The translations under genes were made by a program, and so were the position numbers. 61,619 bases of DNA from Actinomycetales bacterium (lineage in GTDB: Bacteria; Actinomycetota; Actinomycetes; S36-B12), in assembly GCA_018970025.1 (NCBI GenBank), contig JAGWXF010000020.1, positions 1 through 61,619 of the forward strand. Reading direction: 5' to 3'. Under the pieces are notes generated by a model that searched no databases, was not told the DNA's origin, and saw only the letters and a program-made list of their open reading frames with translations. Below, piece after piece: positions 51,618-61,619 of the stretch (within the stretch, counting starts at the first letter, position 1; each line of letters opens with the position of its first letter).

Positions 51618-52511
51618 ATGCCAGAATCAGGCGTGCCGAAGCTGCCGGGCAGTCTCCTCGATCGGGTGCCGGCCTGGCTCATGGGCCCGGCCCAGGGGGC
51701 ACTGGCGATCGCAGCACGCGCGCAGCGCCATCGGGTGACGCTGTCTGCCGGCGGGCTGGCCTACTTCGCCGCCCTGTCGATGGCACCCGCCGCGGTGGTG
51801 GTCGGGTGGATCGCCGGGATATTCCTCGAGCCCGCCGAGGTGCGCTCCGTCCTCGGGCGGGTGACGCAGGTCTCGCCGGACGTCGCCTCGTCCCTTGCCC
51901 CCTTCGTCGATGCCACGGTGAGCCTGATCGAGGCGTCCTCCGGGGCGACCTTCACCATCGCCACGGTGGTCAGCGTCCTGCTGTCGACGTACGCGGCATC
52001 CCGGATGGTCGATGGAGCGCGACTGGCGCTGAGCACGGCCTTCGATCAGGCCGATCGCCATGCCGGCGTGACGGCGCGGCTCGTCTCTACAGTCATCACC
52101 CTGATCGGGCTGGTGGCAGCGGTTGGCGCGATCGTGGCGCTCACCCTGCTGCCGCGCATCCTGCACGCCCTGCAGGTGCAGGTTCGGCTGTTCACCGGCG
52201 TCGCCGTCGTCGACTGGGCGATCCTGGCAGTCCTGGTCTGGCTGGTCTGCCGCTCGCTCATCAGCCGCGCCCCACGGCCGCGGGTGCGGCTGAGCTGGGC
52301 CAGCCCGGGCCCGTTCCTGTCGACCGGCTGGATCCTGGCCTGCACCATCGGGCTGGGGATCTACGTGCGCATGTCATCCGCCCTTGGCGCTGCGATCGCG
52401 GTCTTCGGCTCAGCGATCGTCGTCCTGCTGTGGCTGTACCTGTGCTTCCTGGGCCTGCTCTACGGGGCAGAGGTCGAGGCGCACCGGCGGGCCTCAGCGA
52501 CGCCGGGCTAG
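51618..52511 (+). CDS. YihY/BrkB family membrane protein
   Basis: 297 residues, about six membrane segments. YihY features include the N-terminal RVTLSAGGLAYFAALSMAPA and the C-terminal WLYLCFLGLLYGAEVEA. Often annotated RNase BN, but that assignment is known to be wrong; the actual function is unknown. The ATG at 51618 is preferred; a GTG immediately before it (51615) is in frame. The 3' end overlaps the next gene by four bases on the other strand. Confidence 0.9.
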   Translation: MPESGVPKLPGSLLDRVPAWLMGPAQGALAIAARAQRHRVTLSAGGLAYFAALSMAPAAVVVGWIAGIFLEPAEVRSVLGRVTQVSPDVASSLAPFVDATVSLIEASSGATFTIATVVSVLLSTYAASRMVDGARLALSTAFDQADRHAGVTARLVSTVITLIGLVAAVGAIVALTLLPRILHALQVQVRLFTGVAVVDWAILAVLVWLVCRSLISRAPRPRVRLSWASPGPFLSTGWILACTIGLGIYVRMSSALGAAIAVFGSAIVVLLWLYLCFLGLLYGAEVEAHRRASATPG

Positions 52512-52816
52512 CTGGAGAACCAGCGTGGCGGCCCGGCGACGATGGCCGTGACAAAGGCGCCGAGCGCGGCCCCGATGCCCGCCGAGCCCGCGCCGACGAA
52601 GGGGAGCAGCAGCCCGACGCCCCAGCCGGCCACGCCCATCGAGACGGCAGCGACGCCCGCGAAGGCCAGCCGCCCGCCGGCACTGCCGCCACCGCGGACG
52701 GCCGGCGGGGCGGCCCGCCTGGATGGCGCGGCGCCGCTCGCTCCGGCGGCCGAGGCCCCAGGGCCGTTCGTCGCGGCGACCTCGCGGAGCAGGCGCTCGA
52801 TCTCGTCATCAGCCAT
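52508..52816 (-). CDS. Small membrane protein, function unknown
   Basis: 102 residues: a charged N-terminus (DDEIERLLREVAA), an Ala/Gly/Pro-rich linker, and two membrane segments (about 48-70 and 75-95) rich in Gly. I do not recognise a family. CACAAT lies six bases upstream of the ATG, a weak -10 for a leaderless start. Convergent with the YihY gene. Confidence 0.65.
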   Translation of the reverse strand: MADDEIERLLREVAATNGPGASAAGASGAAPSRRAAPPAVRGGGSAGGRLAFAGVAAVSMGVAGWGVGLLLPFVGAGSAGIGAALGAFVTAIVAGPPRWFSS

Positions 52817-52978
52817 GCCCCCATTGTGCGGTACCTGCGCGGTTCAGGTGCGTGCTGCTCAGCCCGGGCTGGTGCCGGTGTTTTCCACAGGCCCCAACGC
52901 GCGGCCTTGCGGCCTGGCAGCCGGGCGGGTGAGCATCGGCACGGTCGTGGATCGGGGGTGAAGCGACCGGCCTGTGAT

Positions 52979-53014
52979 GGCAAGGGCCCCGGTCCGTGCA
53001 CTGGGGCCCTTGCC
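52979..53014. terminator. Perfect 12-bp hairpin upstream of argS
   Basis: GGCAAGGGCCCC (52979-52990) pairs perfectly with GGGGCCCTTGCC (53003-53014) across a 12-base loop. It ends 25 bases before the argS -10 hexamer. There is no U tract. Since the argS promoter lies downstream of it, it is most simply an upstream terminator or insulator, not a leader element. Confidence 0.5.
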
Positions 53015-53052
53015 GGGCATCGGCCGCACCTGCGTGCAATACCCTGCCCACC

Positions 53053-54708
53053 GTGACTCCAGAGGCATTGGCGGCGGTGATCCGCGAGGCGATTGGGCAC
53101 CTGGCGGACAGTGACGCTCTCCAGGTCGATGTCCCGTCGGAGGTGCACGTCGAGCGGCCGCGATCCCGCGATCACGGCGACTACGCGACCAATGCCGCCA
53201 TGGCCCTGGCGAAGTCGGCGGGGCTGCCGCCCCGGGCCATCGCCGAGCTGATCGCACGCGCGCTGCAGTCCGTGCCCGGGATCGCCCAGGCCGAGGTCGC
53301 CGGCCCCGGGTTCATCAATATCCGCCTCGACAGCGCGGCCTCGGGGGAGGTCGCCCGGCAGGCAGTGGAGCAGGGCCAGGCATACGGCCGCGGGTCGACC
53401 CTGGCCGGGCGCACCATCAACGTCGAGTTCATCTCCGCGAACCCCACCGGGCCGCTGCACCTCGGCCACACCCGCTGGGCCGCGGTGGGGGACGCCATCG
53501 CGCGCGTGCTCGCGGCCGCCGGTGCGGCCGTGACGACGGAGTTCTACGTCAACGACCGCGGCGTGCAGATGGATCGCTTCGGGGCCTCGGTACTGGCCGC
53601 GGCGACCGGCCAGCCGATCCCCGAGGACGGCTACCACGGCGGCTACATCGTCGACCTGGCCGCCGAGGTGGTCGCCGAGGAGCCCCAGCTGCTCGAGCTG
53701 CCGGCCGAGGAGCGGCTCGCGGGGTTTCGCGAGTCGGCCTATCGCCGCCAGCTGGGCCAGCAGCAGCAGGTGCTCGCCCTGTTCCGCACCCACTTCGACG
53801 TGTGGTCGTCCGAGCGAGCCCTGCATGAGTCGAATGCAGTCGAGCACGGCTTCGAGGAGCTGCGCTCCCACGGGCACGTGTTCACCGCGGACGGCGCCGT
53901 CTGGCTGCGCACCACCGACTTCGGCGACGACAAGGATCGGGTGCTGGTCAAGGCCGATGGCGAGTACACCTACTTCGCCTCGGACACCGCCTACTACGTC
54001 AACAAGCGCGAGCGTGGCTTCGACCTGTGCATCTACCTGCTGGGCGCCGATCACCATGGGTACGTGAACCGGCTGCGTGCCGTCGCGGCGTGCAATGGCG
54101 ATGCGATGGAGACCGTCGAGGTGCTGATCGGCCAGATGGTGAAGATCACCCGCGGCGGCCAGGAGGTCAAGCTCTCCAAGCGCGCCGGAACCATCGTCAC
54201 GCTGGAGGAGCTCGTCGACGAGGTCGGCGTCGATGCAGCCCGGTACTCGCTGATCCGCTACCCGGTCGACTCGCCGCTGACGCTGGACCTCGAGGTCATC
54301 AGCCAGCGCACGAACGACAACCCGGTGTTCTACGTGCAGTATGCGCATGCCCGGATCAGCTCCGTGCTGCGCAATGCCGCGGACCTCGGGATCGACTGGC
54401 GAACCGCCGCCTTCGATCCCGGGCTGCTGACGCAGGAGCGCGAGGGCGAGCTGCTCGCCTCGATCGCCGGGTACCCGCGCGTCGTCGCGAGCGCGGCCGA
54501 GCTCCGCGAGCCGCATCGCATCGCCCGTTACCTGGAGGAGCTGGCAACCGCCTATCACCGCTTCTATGACACGTGCCGGGTACTGCCCCGCTCGGATGAG
54601 TCCCTGACGCAGACGCACATCGCCCGGCTGTGGCTGTGTGCCGCCTCTCGGCAGGTCATCGCCAATGGCCTGGGCCTGCTGGGCGTCAGCGCACCGGAGC
54701 GGATGTAG
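53053..54708 (+). CDS. argS: Arginyl-tRNA synthetase
   Basis: 551 residues. Class I motifs: SANPTGPLHLGHTRWAAVGD (HIGH-like) and KLSKRAG (KMSKS-like), plus the N-terminal Add1 domain with RDHGDYATNAAMALA and a C-terminal DALR anticodon-binding domain ending LGLLGVSAPERM. GTG start with TACCCT seven bases upstream (leaderless). It begins the conserved actinobacterial series argS-lysA-hom-thrC-thrB-rho. Confidence 0.97.
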   Translation: MTPEALAAVIREAIGHLADSDALQVDVPSEVHVERPRSRDHGDYATNAAMALAKSAGLPPRAIAELIARALQSVPGIAQAEVAGPGFINIRLDSAASGEVARQAVEQGQAYGRGSTLAGRTINVEFISANPTGPLHLGHTRWAAVGDAIARVLAAAGAAVTTEFYVNDRGVQMDRFGASVLAAATGQPIPEDGYHGGYIVDLAAEVVAEEPQLLELPAEERLAGFRESAYRRQLGQQQQVLALFRTHFDVWSSERALHESNAVEHGFEELRSHGHVFTADGAVWLRTTDFGDDKDRVLVKADGEYTYFASDTAYYVNKRERGFDLCIYLLGADHHGYVNRLRAVAACNGDAMETVEVLIGQMVKITRGGQEVKLSKRAGTIVTLEELVDEVGVDAARYSLIRYPVDSPLTLDLEVISQRTNDNPVFYVQYAHARISSVLRNAADLGIDWRTAAFDPGLLTQEREGELLASIAGYPRVVASAAELREPHRIARYLEELATAYHRFYDTCRVLPRSDESLTQTHIARLWLCAASRQVIANGLGLLGVSAPERM

Positions 54709-54769
54709 CCGGGTATCGGTAGCCTGCCGCGGCACCCCCAGGGCACAGCCGCCTGATTGAGGAGAACTC

Positions 54770-56182
54770 GTGCGCGCCCATCCCGCAGGTCCCCGCCACG
54801 CTGACGTGATCACCTCAGCCGGGGTGTCGTCGGCGCCACCGAGCGCGCAGGCCATCAATGCCCTCGATCCGATGGTCTGGCCGTTGAACGCAGTTCGCGG
54901 CGCGGACGGGGAGCTGGGCATCGGCGGGGTCGATTGCCGTGCGGCCGTTCGCGAGCATGGCTCGCCGCTGTTCATCCTCGATGAGCAGGACGTCCGGACG
55001 CGCGCGCGCCGATTCCACGCGGCGTATGCGCAGGCAGGCGCGAGCCGCGTCTACTACGCGGCCAAGGCCTTCATCAGCACCGCAGTAGCCCGGTGGGTGA
55101 CGCAGGAGCACCTGGGCATCGACGTGGCGTCGGGCGGCGAGCTCGCGGTGGCCCTGCGAGCCGGCGTTCCCGGGGAGCGCATCCTGATGCACGGGAACAA
55201 CAAGTCGATGGCCGAGATCGAGGCGGCGATCCATGCGGGCGTGTCACGCATCGTGCTGGACTCCTTCGACGACATCGTCCGGGTGGCGGACGCCGCAGGG
55301 CGCGCCGGCGTGGTGCAGCCCGTCCTGGTGCGGGTGACCGTCGGCGTCGAGGCGCATACCCATGAGTTCATCGCCACGGCCCATGAGGATCAGAAGTTCG
55401 GCCTGTCGGCCGCGTCGGGGGCGGCGGACGAGGCCGTGCGGCGCATCGTCAAGCTGCCGTCCCTGGATCTGGTCGGCCTGCATTCGCATATCGGCTCGCA
55501 GATCTTCGATGCGGCCGGCTTCCAGGTGGCGGCCGCTCGCGTGGTCGAGCTGGCCAGGCGCCTGTTCGCGGAGCAGTCGGTGCAGGTCGCGGAGCTGAAC
55601 CTCGGCGGCGGGATGGGGATCGCCTACACGGATGCCGATGACCCGCTGGACGTCGCCGAGATGGCCGGCCGGATCGGGGAGATCGTCCGCAAGGAGTGCG
55701 CGGGCGCGGGGATCCCCATGCCGGCGCTGGCGTTCGAGCCCGGCCGGGCCATCATCGGCCCGGCGGGCGTGACGGTCTACGAGGTCGGCACCGTCAAGCC
55801 GGTCGTCCTCGACCACGGCCAGGTGCGCACGTACGTCTCGGTTGACGGCGGGATGAGCGACAACATCCGCACAGCGCTCTACGACGCGACCTACACGGTC
55901 GTCCTCGCCTCCCGGGTCTCGGATGCCGAGCCGATCCTGGTGCGGGTCGTCGGCAAGCACTGCGAGTCGGGGGACGTCGTCGTGCGGGATGCCTGGCTGC
56001 CGGGGGATGTCGTCCCCGGCGATCTCATTGCGGTGGCGGCGACCGGTGCCTACTGCCGGGCGATGGCATCGAACTACAACCTGCTGCCACGGCCGGCCGT
56101 GGTGGCCGTCCGGGATGGCGTCACCAGCGTGGTGCTCCGAGCAGAGACCCTCGATGACCTGCTCGCCCTCGATCCCGGCTGA
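54770..56182 (+). CDS. lysA: Diaminopimelate decarboxylase
   Basis: Last step of lysine synthesis: meso-diaminopimelate to lysine, PLP-dependent. 470 residues. The PLP lysine is in [28 protein letters not shown] and the C-terminal YDATYT and CESGDVV motifs are family landmarks. An N-terminal extension of about 35 residues precedes the fold. GTG start with GAGGAGAA just upstream; 61 bases after argS, so probably co-transcribed. Confidence 0.97.
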   Translation: MRAHPAGPRHADVITSAGVSSAPPSAQAINALDPMVWPLNAVRGADGELGIGGVDCRAAVREHGSPLFILDEQDVRTRARRFHAAYAQAGASRVYYAAKAFISTAVARWVTQEHLGIDVASGGELAVALRAGVPGERILMHGNNKSMAEIEAAIHAGVSRIVLDSFDDIVRVADAAGRAGVVQPVLVRVTVGVEAHTHEFIATAHEDQKFGLSAASGAADEAVRRIVKLPSLDLVGLHSHIGSQIFDAAGFQVAAARVVELARRLFAEQSVQVAELNLGGGMGIAYTDADDPLDVAEMAGRIGEIVRKECAGAGIPMPALAFEPGRAIIGPAGVTVYEVGTVKPVVLDHGQVRTYVSVDGGMSDNIRTALYDATYTVVLASRVSDAEPILVRVVGKHCESGDVVVRDAWLPGDVVPGDLIAVAATGAYCRAMASNYNLLPRPAVVAVRDGVTSVVLRAETLDDLLALDPG

Positions 56183-56254
56183 CCGGACTCACTCGATCCG
56201 TCCTGACCTGCCGGCGCACCCTGCCCCCTGCGGGAGGCGCGGACCTGAGAGGCT

Positions 56255-57610
56255 GTGCCCATGCCAGCAGATGCGCACGAAGCCGGCGTTCCGGCGAGCC
56301 CGGGGCAGCGACTGACCTGGGATCGACCGGTGACGGTGGCACTCCTCGGGGGCGGCACCGTGGGCTCCCAGGTCGCGCGCCTGCTCGCGGAATCAGCAGG
56401 CGACCTGACCGCGCGGGTCGGGGCTCCGGTGCGCCTGACGGCAGTGGCCGTGCGCGAGCGCGGCAAGGCCCGGCCGGGCATTGACCCGGGCCTGGTCACC
56501 ACCGACGCCCTGGCGGTCGCCACCAGCGGCTCCGACATCGTGGTCGAGGTCATGGGCGGGATCGAGCCGGCCCGATCGCTCATCCTGGCGGCCATGCAGG
56601 CAGGGTCCAGCGTCGTGACCGCGAACAAGGCGCTCCTCGCGGCGGATGGAGCGGCCCTGTACGAGGCAGCCGCGCGGTTCGGCGTCGACCTGTACTTCGA
56701 GGCCTCCGTTGCCGGGGCGATCCCGCTGCTCCGGCCGCTGCGCGAGTCACTTGCCGGCGACAAGGTGACCAAGGTCATGGGCATCGTCAACGGCACGACC
56801 AACTACATGCTGACCAAGATGGACGAGGAAGGGGGGTCGTACGACGAGGTGTTTGCCGAGGCGGGAGCCCTGGGCTACCTCGAGGCCGATCCCTCGCTGG
56901 ACGTCGACGGTCACGACGCCGCCGCGAAGGCCGCGATCCTGGCCGAGCTCGCCTTCCATACCCGCGTCACGCTGGAGGACGTCCACTGCGAGGGCATCTC
57001 AGCGGTGACGATCGATGACGTCCGGGCTGCGCGGAGCATGGGCTTTGTCATCAAGCTCCTGGCCGTTGCCGAGGCCCTGCCTGACGGGGCCGGCGTCATC
57101 GTCCGAGTGCACCCCACGATGATCCCCAGGGATCATCCGCTCGCCAGCGTCCGGCTGGCCTTCAATGCGGTCTTCGTCGAGGCCGAGTCCGCCGGCCAGG
57201 TGATGTTCTACGGCCGCGGAGCCGGAGGCGCGCCGACCGCCAGCGCCGTCCTCGGCGACGTCGTCACGGCTGCCCGCAACCGGGTCACCGGGTCGGTCGG
57301 CCCGGGGGAGAGCACCTACGCCAACCTGCCCATCCTGCCGATCGGCTCGGCGCTGACCCGCTACTACGTGAACCTCGACGTGGCCGACCGGCCGGGCGTG
57401 CTCGCGAGCATCGCCTCGGCCTTCGCCGACAACGGCGTGAGCATCCAGGTGGTGCGTCAGGACGGTCATGGCGAGAACGCGGGCCTGATCGTGCGCACTC
57501 ACCGGGCGACCGACCAGGCGCTTCGGCGCACGGTCGACCAGCTGCGCGGCCTTGACACCGTGAAGGCCGTGCTGGGCGTCATGCGGGTCGAGGGAGAGGC
57601 GGGCGACTAG
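56255..57610 (+). CDS. hom: Homoserine dehydrogenase
   Basis: Reduces aspartate semialdehyde to homoserine. 451 residues: Rossmann domain ([17 protein letters not shown]), catalytic domain with [15 protein letters not shown] and the [19 protein letters not shown] signature, and a C-terminal ACT domain (about 365-450; [18 protein letters not shown]) that normally senses threonine. ATG at 56261 is an alternative start two codons in. Two bases separate it from thrC. Confidence 0.97.
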   Translation: MPMPADAHEAGVPASPGQRLTWDRPVTVALLGGGTVGSQVARLLAESAGDLTARVGAPVRLTAVAVRERGKARPGIDPGLVTTDALAVATSGSDIVVEVMGGIEPARSLILAAMQAGSSVVTANKALLAADGAALYEAAARFGVDLYFEASVAGAIPLLRPLRESLAGDKVTKVMGIVNGTTNYMLTKMDEEGGSYDEVFAEAGALGYLEADPSLDVDGHDAAAKAAILAELAFHTRVTLEDVHCEGISAVTIDDVRAARSMGFVIKLLAVAEALPDGAGVIVRVHPTMIPRDHPLASVRLAFNAVFVEAESAGQVMFYGRGAGGAPTASAVLGDVVTAARNRVTGSVGPGESTYANLPILPIGSALTRYYVNLDVADRPGVLASIASAFADNGVSIQVVRQDGHGENAGLIVRTHRATDQALRRTVDQLRGLDTVKAVLGVMRVEGEAGD

Positions 57611-57612
57611 CC

Positions 57613-58674
57613 ATGGCGCATGTCTGGCGAGGGCTCATCCATGAGTACCGCGATCGGCTCCCGGTCAGCGACCGCACGCCTGTCGTCACCTTGCACGAGG
57701 GCGGCACGCCCCTGGTCTACGCCTGCACCATCAGCGAGCTGGTCGGCTGCGAGGTCTGGCTGAAGTTCGACGGCGCCAACCCGACGGGCTCGTTCAAGGA
57801 CCGGGGCATGACCATTGCCATCTCCAAGGCCGCCGAGGGCGGTGCCCGTGCGGTCATCTGCGCCTCGACCGGCAATACCTCGGCGAGCGCGGCGGCGTAC
57901 GCCGTCAAGGCCGGGATGGTCTGCGCGGTGCTCGTCCCCCAGGGCAAGATCGCGATGGGCAAGCTCGCGCAGGCGGTCGTCCACGGCGCGACCCTGCTGC
58001 AGGTCGACGGCAACTTCGACGACTGCCTCGAGGTTGCCCGGGCATTGTCCGAGCAGTACCCGGTCGCCCTGGTCAACAGCGTCAACCCGGCGCGCATCGA
58101 AGGGCAGAAGACCGTCAGCTTCGAGATCGTGGACCAGCTCGTGCGCGCGCCGGATATCCACTGCCTGCCCGTCGGCAATGCCGGCAACATCACGGCCGCC
58201 TGGCGCGGCTACCAGGAGTACCACCGCGATGGCCTGGCCGAGGGCAGGCCGCGCATGTGGGGGTTCCAGGCGGCGGGCGCCGCACCGATCGTGCTGGGCG
58301 AGCCGGTGCGCAACCCGGAGACCATCGCAACGGCGATTCGGATCGGCAACCCGGCATCCTGGGAGCAGGCCGTTGCCGCCCGAGACGAGTCCGGCGGGCG
58401 AATCGCGGCGGTGACAGACGACGAGATCCTGGCGGCGTACCGGATGCTGGCAGCCAGGGAGGGCCTGTTCTGCGAGCCAGCGAGTGCCGCCGGGGTCGCC
58501 GGGCTGCTGAAGTCCCACCAGGAGGGCCTGCTGGACCCCGGTCAGGTCGTCGTCTGCACCCTGACGGGCAACGGACTGAAGGATCCTCACTGGGCCCTGG
58601 ACGCAGCGCCGGACCCTGTGGTGATCCCCGTGCAGGCCCAGGCCGCCGCCCGTGCCCTGGGACTGCAGGGCTGA
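57613..58674 (+). CDS. thrC: Threonine synthase
   Basis: PLP enzyme converting O-phosphohomoserine to threonine. 353 residues, the short form usual in actinobacteria. The PLP lysine is in [11 protein letters not shown], the phosphate loop is [11 protein letters not shown], and [11 protein letters not shown] lies near the C-terminus. Start two bases after the hom stop; its own stop overlaps the thrB start (TGATG), so hom-thrC-thrB are translationally coupled. Confidence 0.97.
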   Translation: MAHVWRGLIHEYRDRLPVSDRTPVVTLHEGGTPLVYACTISELVGCEVWLKFDGANPTGSFKDRGMTIAISKAAEGGARAVICASTGNTSASAAAYAVKAGMVCAVLVPQGKIAMGKLAQAVVHGATLLQVDGNFDDCLEVARALSEQYPVALVNSVNPARIEGQKTVSFEIVDQLVRAPDIHCLPVGNAGNITAAWRGYQEYHRDGLAEGRPRMWGFQAAGAAPIVLGEPVRNPETIATAIRIGNPASWEQAVAARDESGGRIAAVTDDEILAAYRMLAAREGLFCEPASAAGVAGLLKSHQEGLLDPGQVVVCTLTGNGLKDPHWALDAAPDPVVIPVQAQAAARALGLQG

Positions 58675-59591
58675 TGGCCTTCCGGCGGCATCCGGTCCGC
58701 GTCCTGGTCCCGGCGACCAGCGCCAACCTCGGCCCGGCCTTCGACTGCGCCGGCCTGGCGCTGGGTATCGAGGACGAGCTGGTCGCCATGGTCAGCGATG
58801 ACGAGGGCGTGCTCATTGAGGTCGCAGGCGCGGGGGCCGCGGACGTCCCCCGCGATGAGTCGCACCTGGTCGTGCGAGCCATGGCGACGGCGTTCAGGGC
58901 GATGGGGCAGTCTCCCGCCGGGCTCGTCTTGCGATGCCGCAATGACATCCCGCACGGACGCGGCCTGGGATCGTCGGCAGCAGCGATCATCGGTGGGATG
59001 GTCCTGGCACGTGCCCTGGTGGAGGGCGGGCCTGATCGGTTCCCCGACGCCGAGCTGCTGCAGTGGGCCACCACGATGGAGTCGCATCCGGACAACATCT
59101 CGGCGGCCCTGCATGGCGGTCTCACCCTGGCCTGGCTGGCGGATGACGGCCGCGCCGAGTGCATCCGCCTGCAGCCGCATCCGGCGATCGCGCCCATCGT
59201 GGCGATCCCGGCGCAGAGCGTGTCGACGAGCCATGCGCGCACGGCACTGCCTGCCAAGGTCCCCTTCCCGGACGCCGCCTTCAACCTGGCCCGGGCATCG
59301 CTGCTCGTGCATGCGATGACCAGTGAGCCGGCCCTGCTGCTGGAGGCCACGGCTGATCGGCTGCACCAGCAGGCGCGCCGCGAGATGTACCCGTCATCCC
59401 TGGCGCTGGTCGAGGCGCTGCGGGCCGAGTCGATCGCGGCGATGATCTCCGGCGCTGGGCCGAGCGTGATCGTCCTCGGCACCGCGACGGACCTCGAGCA
59501 CGTTCGGGCACGGGCCGGGTCAGCCTGGCTGGTGCGCAGGTGCAGGGTCTGCGATACCGGTGCCAGGGAGGTGCCAGTCGAGGGAGCGTAG
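58674..59591 (+). CDS. thrB: Homoserine kinase
   Basis: GHMP-family kinase that phosphorylates homoserine for ThrC. 305 residues from the ATG at 58674. The ATP loop is PHGRGLGSSAAAIIGG and the N-terminal strand is VLVPATSANLGPAFDCAG; motif 3 is ISGAGPSVIVL. The frame is open far upstream, but the N-terminal strand and the one-base overlap with thrC fix this start. Confidence 0.97.
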   Translation: MAFRRHPVRVLVPATSANLGPAFDCAGLALGIEDELVAMVSDDEGVLIEVAGAGAADVPRDESHLVVRAMATAFRAMGQSPAGLVLRCRNDIPHGRGLGSSAAAIIGGMVLARALVEGGPDRFPDAELLQWATTMESHPDNISAALHGGLTLAWLADDGRAECIRLQPHPAIAPIVAIPAQSVSTSHARTALPAKVPFPDAAFNLARASLLVHAMTSEPALLLEATADRLHQQARREMYPSSLALVEALRAESIAAMISGAGPSVIVLGTATDLEHVRARAGSAWLVRRCRVCDTGAREVPVEGA

Positions 59592-59759
59592 GGGCTGGTG
59601 CTATGCTGACGGCGATTCAGGCACGACGGCTCCATCAGCACGCGAGCCGACGCACACGGTGTTCGATCCGCTGCGATGCACATTCGACGCGAACTTCCCT
59701 CGCCTCCGAGCGCCTCGCCGGGTTCGTCCTGAAGATCCTCCGAGTCAAGGGAACATTGA

Positions 59760-61505
<1,746 letters not shown>

Positions 61506-61534
61506 TATGTAGTTCCGTTTGTCAAGTGGCATGG

Positions 61535-61570
61535 CGAGGCGGCCCCGTCCTGGTTGGAGGGGCCGCCTCG
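61535..61570 (+). terminator. Hairpin terminator after rho
   Basis: CGAGGCGGCCCC (61535-61546) pairs perfectly with GGGGCCGCCTCG (61559-61570), 12-base loop, followed by TTCGTGTCGTC. It lies 29 bases after the rho stop and closes the operon. The remaining 49 bases hold no gene. Confidence 0.8.
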
Positions 61571-61619
61571 TTCGTGTCGTCTCGGTGATGGTGGGGCCAG
61601 CGTGTTGGCGACGCGCGGT

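Overview
The window is a high-GC (roughly 65-70 % by eye) chromosomal segment of an actinomycete (Actinomycetota). Lineage markers include FO synthase FbiC, a mycothiol-type sigmaR/RsrA pair, WhiB1, PdtaS, the fused actinobacterial 2-oxoglutarate decarboxylase/dehydrogenase Kgd, nickel superoxide dismutase with its own peptidase, and the order argS-lysA-hom-thrC-thrB-rho. Codon use, short intergenic gaps and many leaderless-looking starts (TANNNT six to eight bases before the start codon) fit the same group. No rRNA, CRISPR array, intact insertion sequence or prophage was seen. The genus cannot be fixed from the sequence alone.

Layout. 0.1-4.7 kb: fbiC overlapping a cytochrome P450, with two CRP-like palindromes upstream; then hisN. 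4.8-13.4 kb: a core block that follows the M. tuberculosis Rv3219-Rv3228 neighbourhood (rsgA, aroA, SRAP, sigR, rsrA, biotinyl carrier, pdtaS, whiB1), carrying a textbook sigmaR autoregulatory promoter. 13.6-18.1 kb: DagK-type lipid kinase, a membrane protein, a SigF-type sigma with its RsbW-type kinase, an acetyltransferase and a secreted beta-propeller. 18.2-26.1 kb: sodN/sodX, threonine aldolase, quinone-oxidoreductase-like enzyme, a Fic protein with its own inhibitory motif, a 59-residue DUF6104 protein and kgd. 26.2-37.4 kb: SDR, L,D-transpeptidase, thioesterase, integral-membrane alpha/beta hydrolase, CoA-transferase/racemase, lytic transglycosylase, DUF697-like GTPase plus a membrane-anchored H1-like basic protein, PAC2 protein and a secreted tripeptidyl aminopeptidase.

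37.5-42.0 kb is a complete olefin (long-chain alkene) operon, oleA-oleBC-oleD, with OleB and OleC fused. Directly after it lies an accessory island (42.0-48.4 kb): a decayed transposase, a strong-looking promoter, and two large secreted proteins with unrelated N-termini but the same roughly 310-residue C-terminal module ending in an OmpA-like domain. A 20-bp direct repeat (inside oleD and 4.25 kb downstream) brackets part of this island.

48.5-61.6 kb returns to core functions: tgt and a YhhQ queuosine-precursor transporter around an alpha/beta hydrolase, tRNA-Arg(CCG) followed by a 15-bp tandem/inverted repeat, a YihY-type membrane protein, then argS, lysA, hom, thrC, thrB and rho (with a GER/NER/SDR repeat insert) closed by a hairpin terminator.

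The best leads for something new are the paired OmpA-module surface proteins next to the olefin operon, the second, longer sigmaR start positioned just after the sigmaR promoter, and the GTPase/H1-like membrane protein pair with its A9 tract and repeated start sites.
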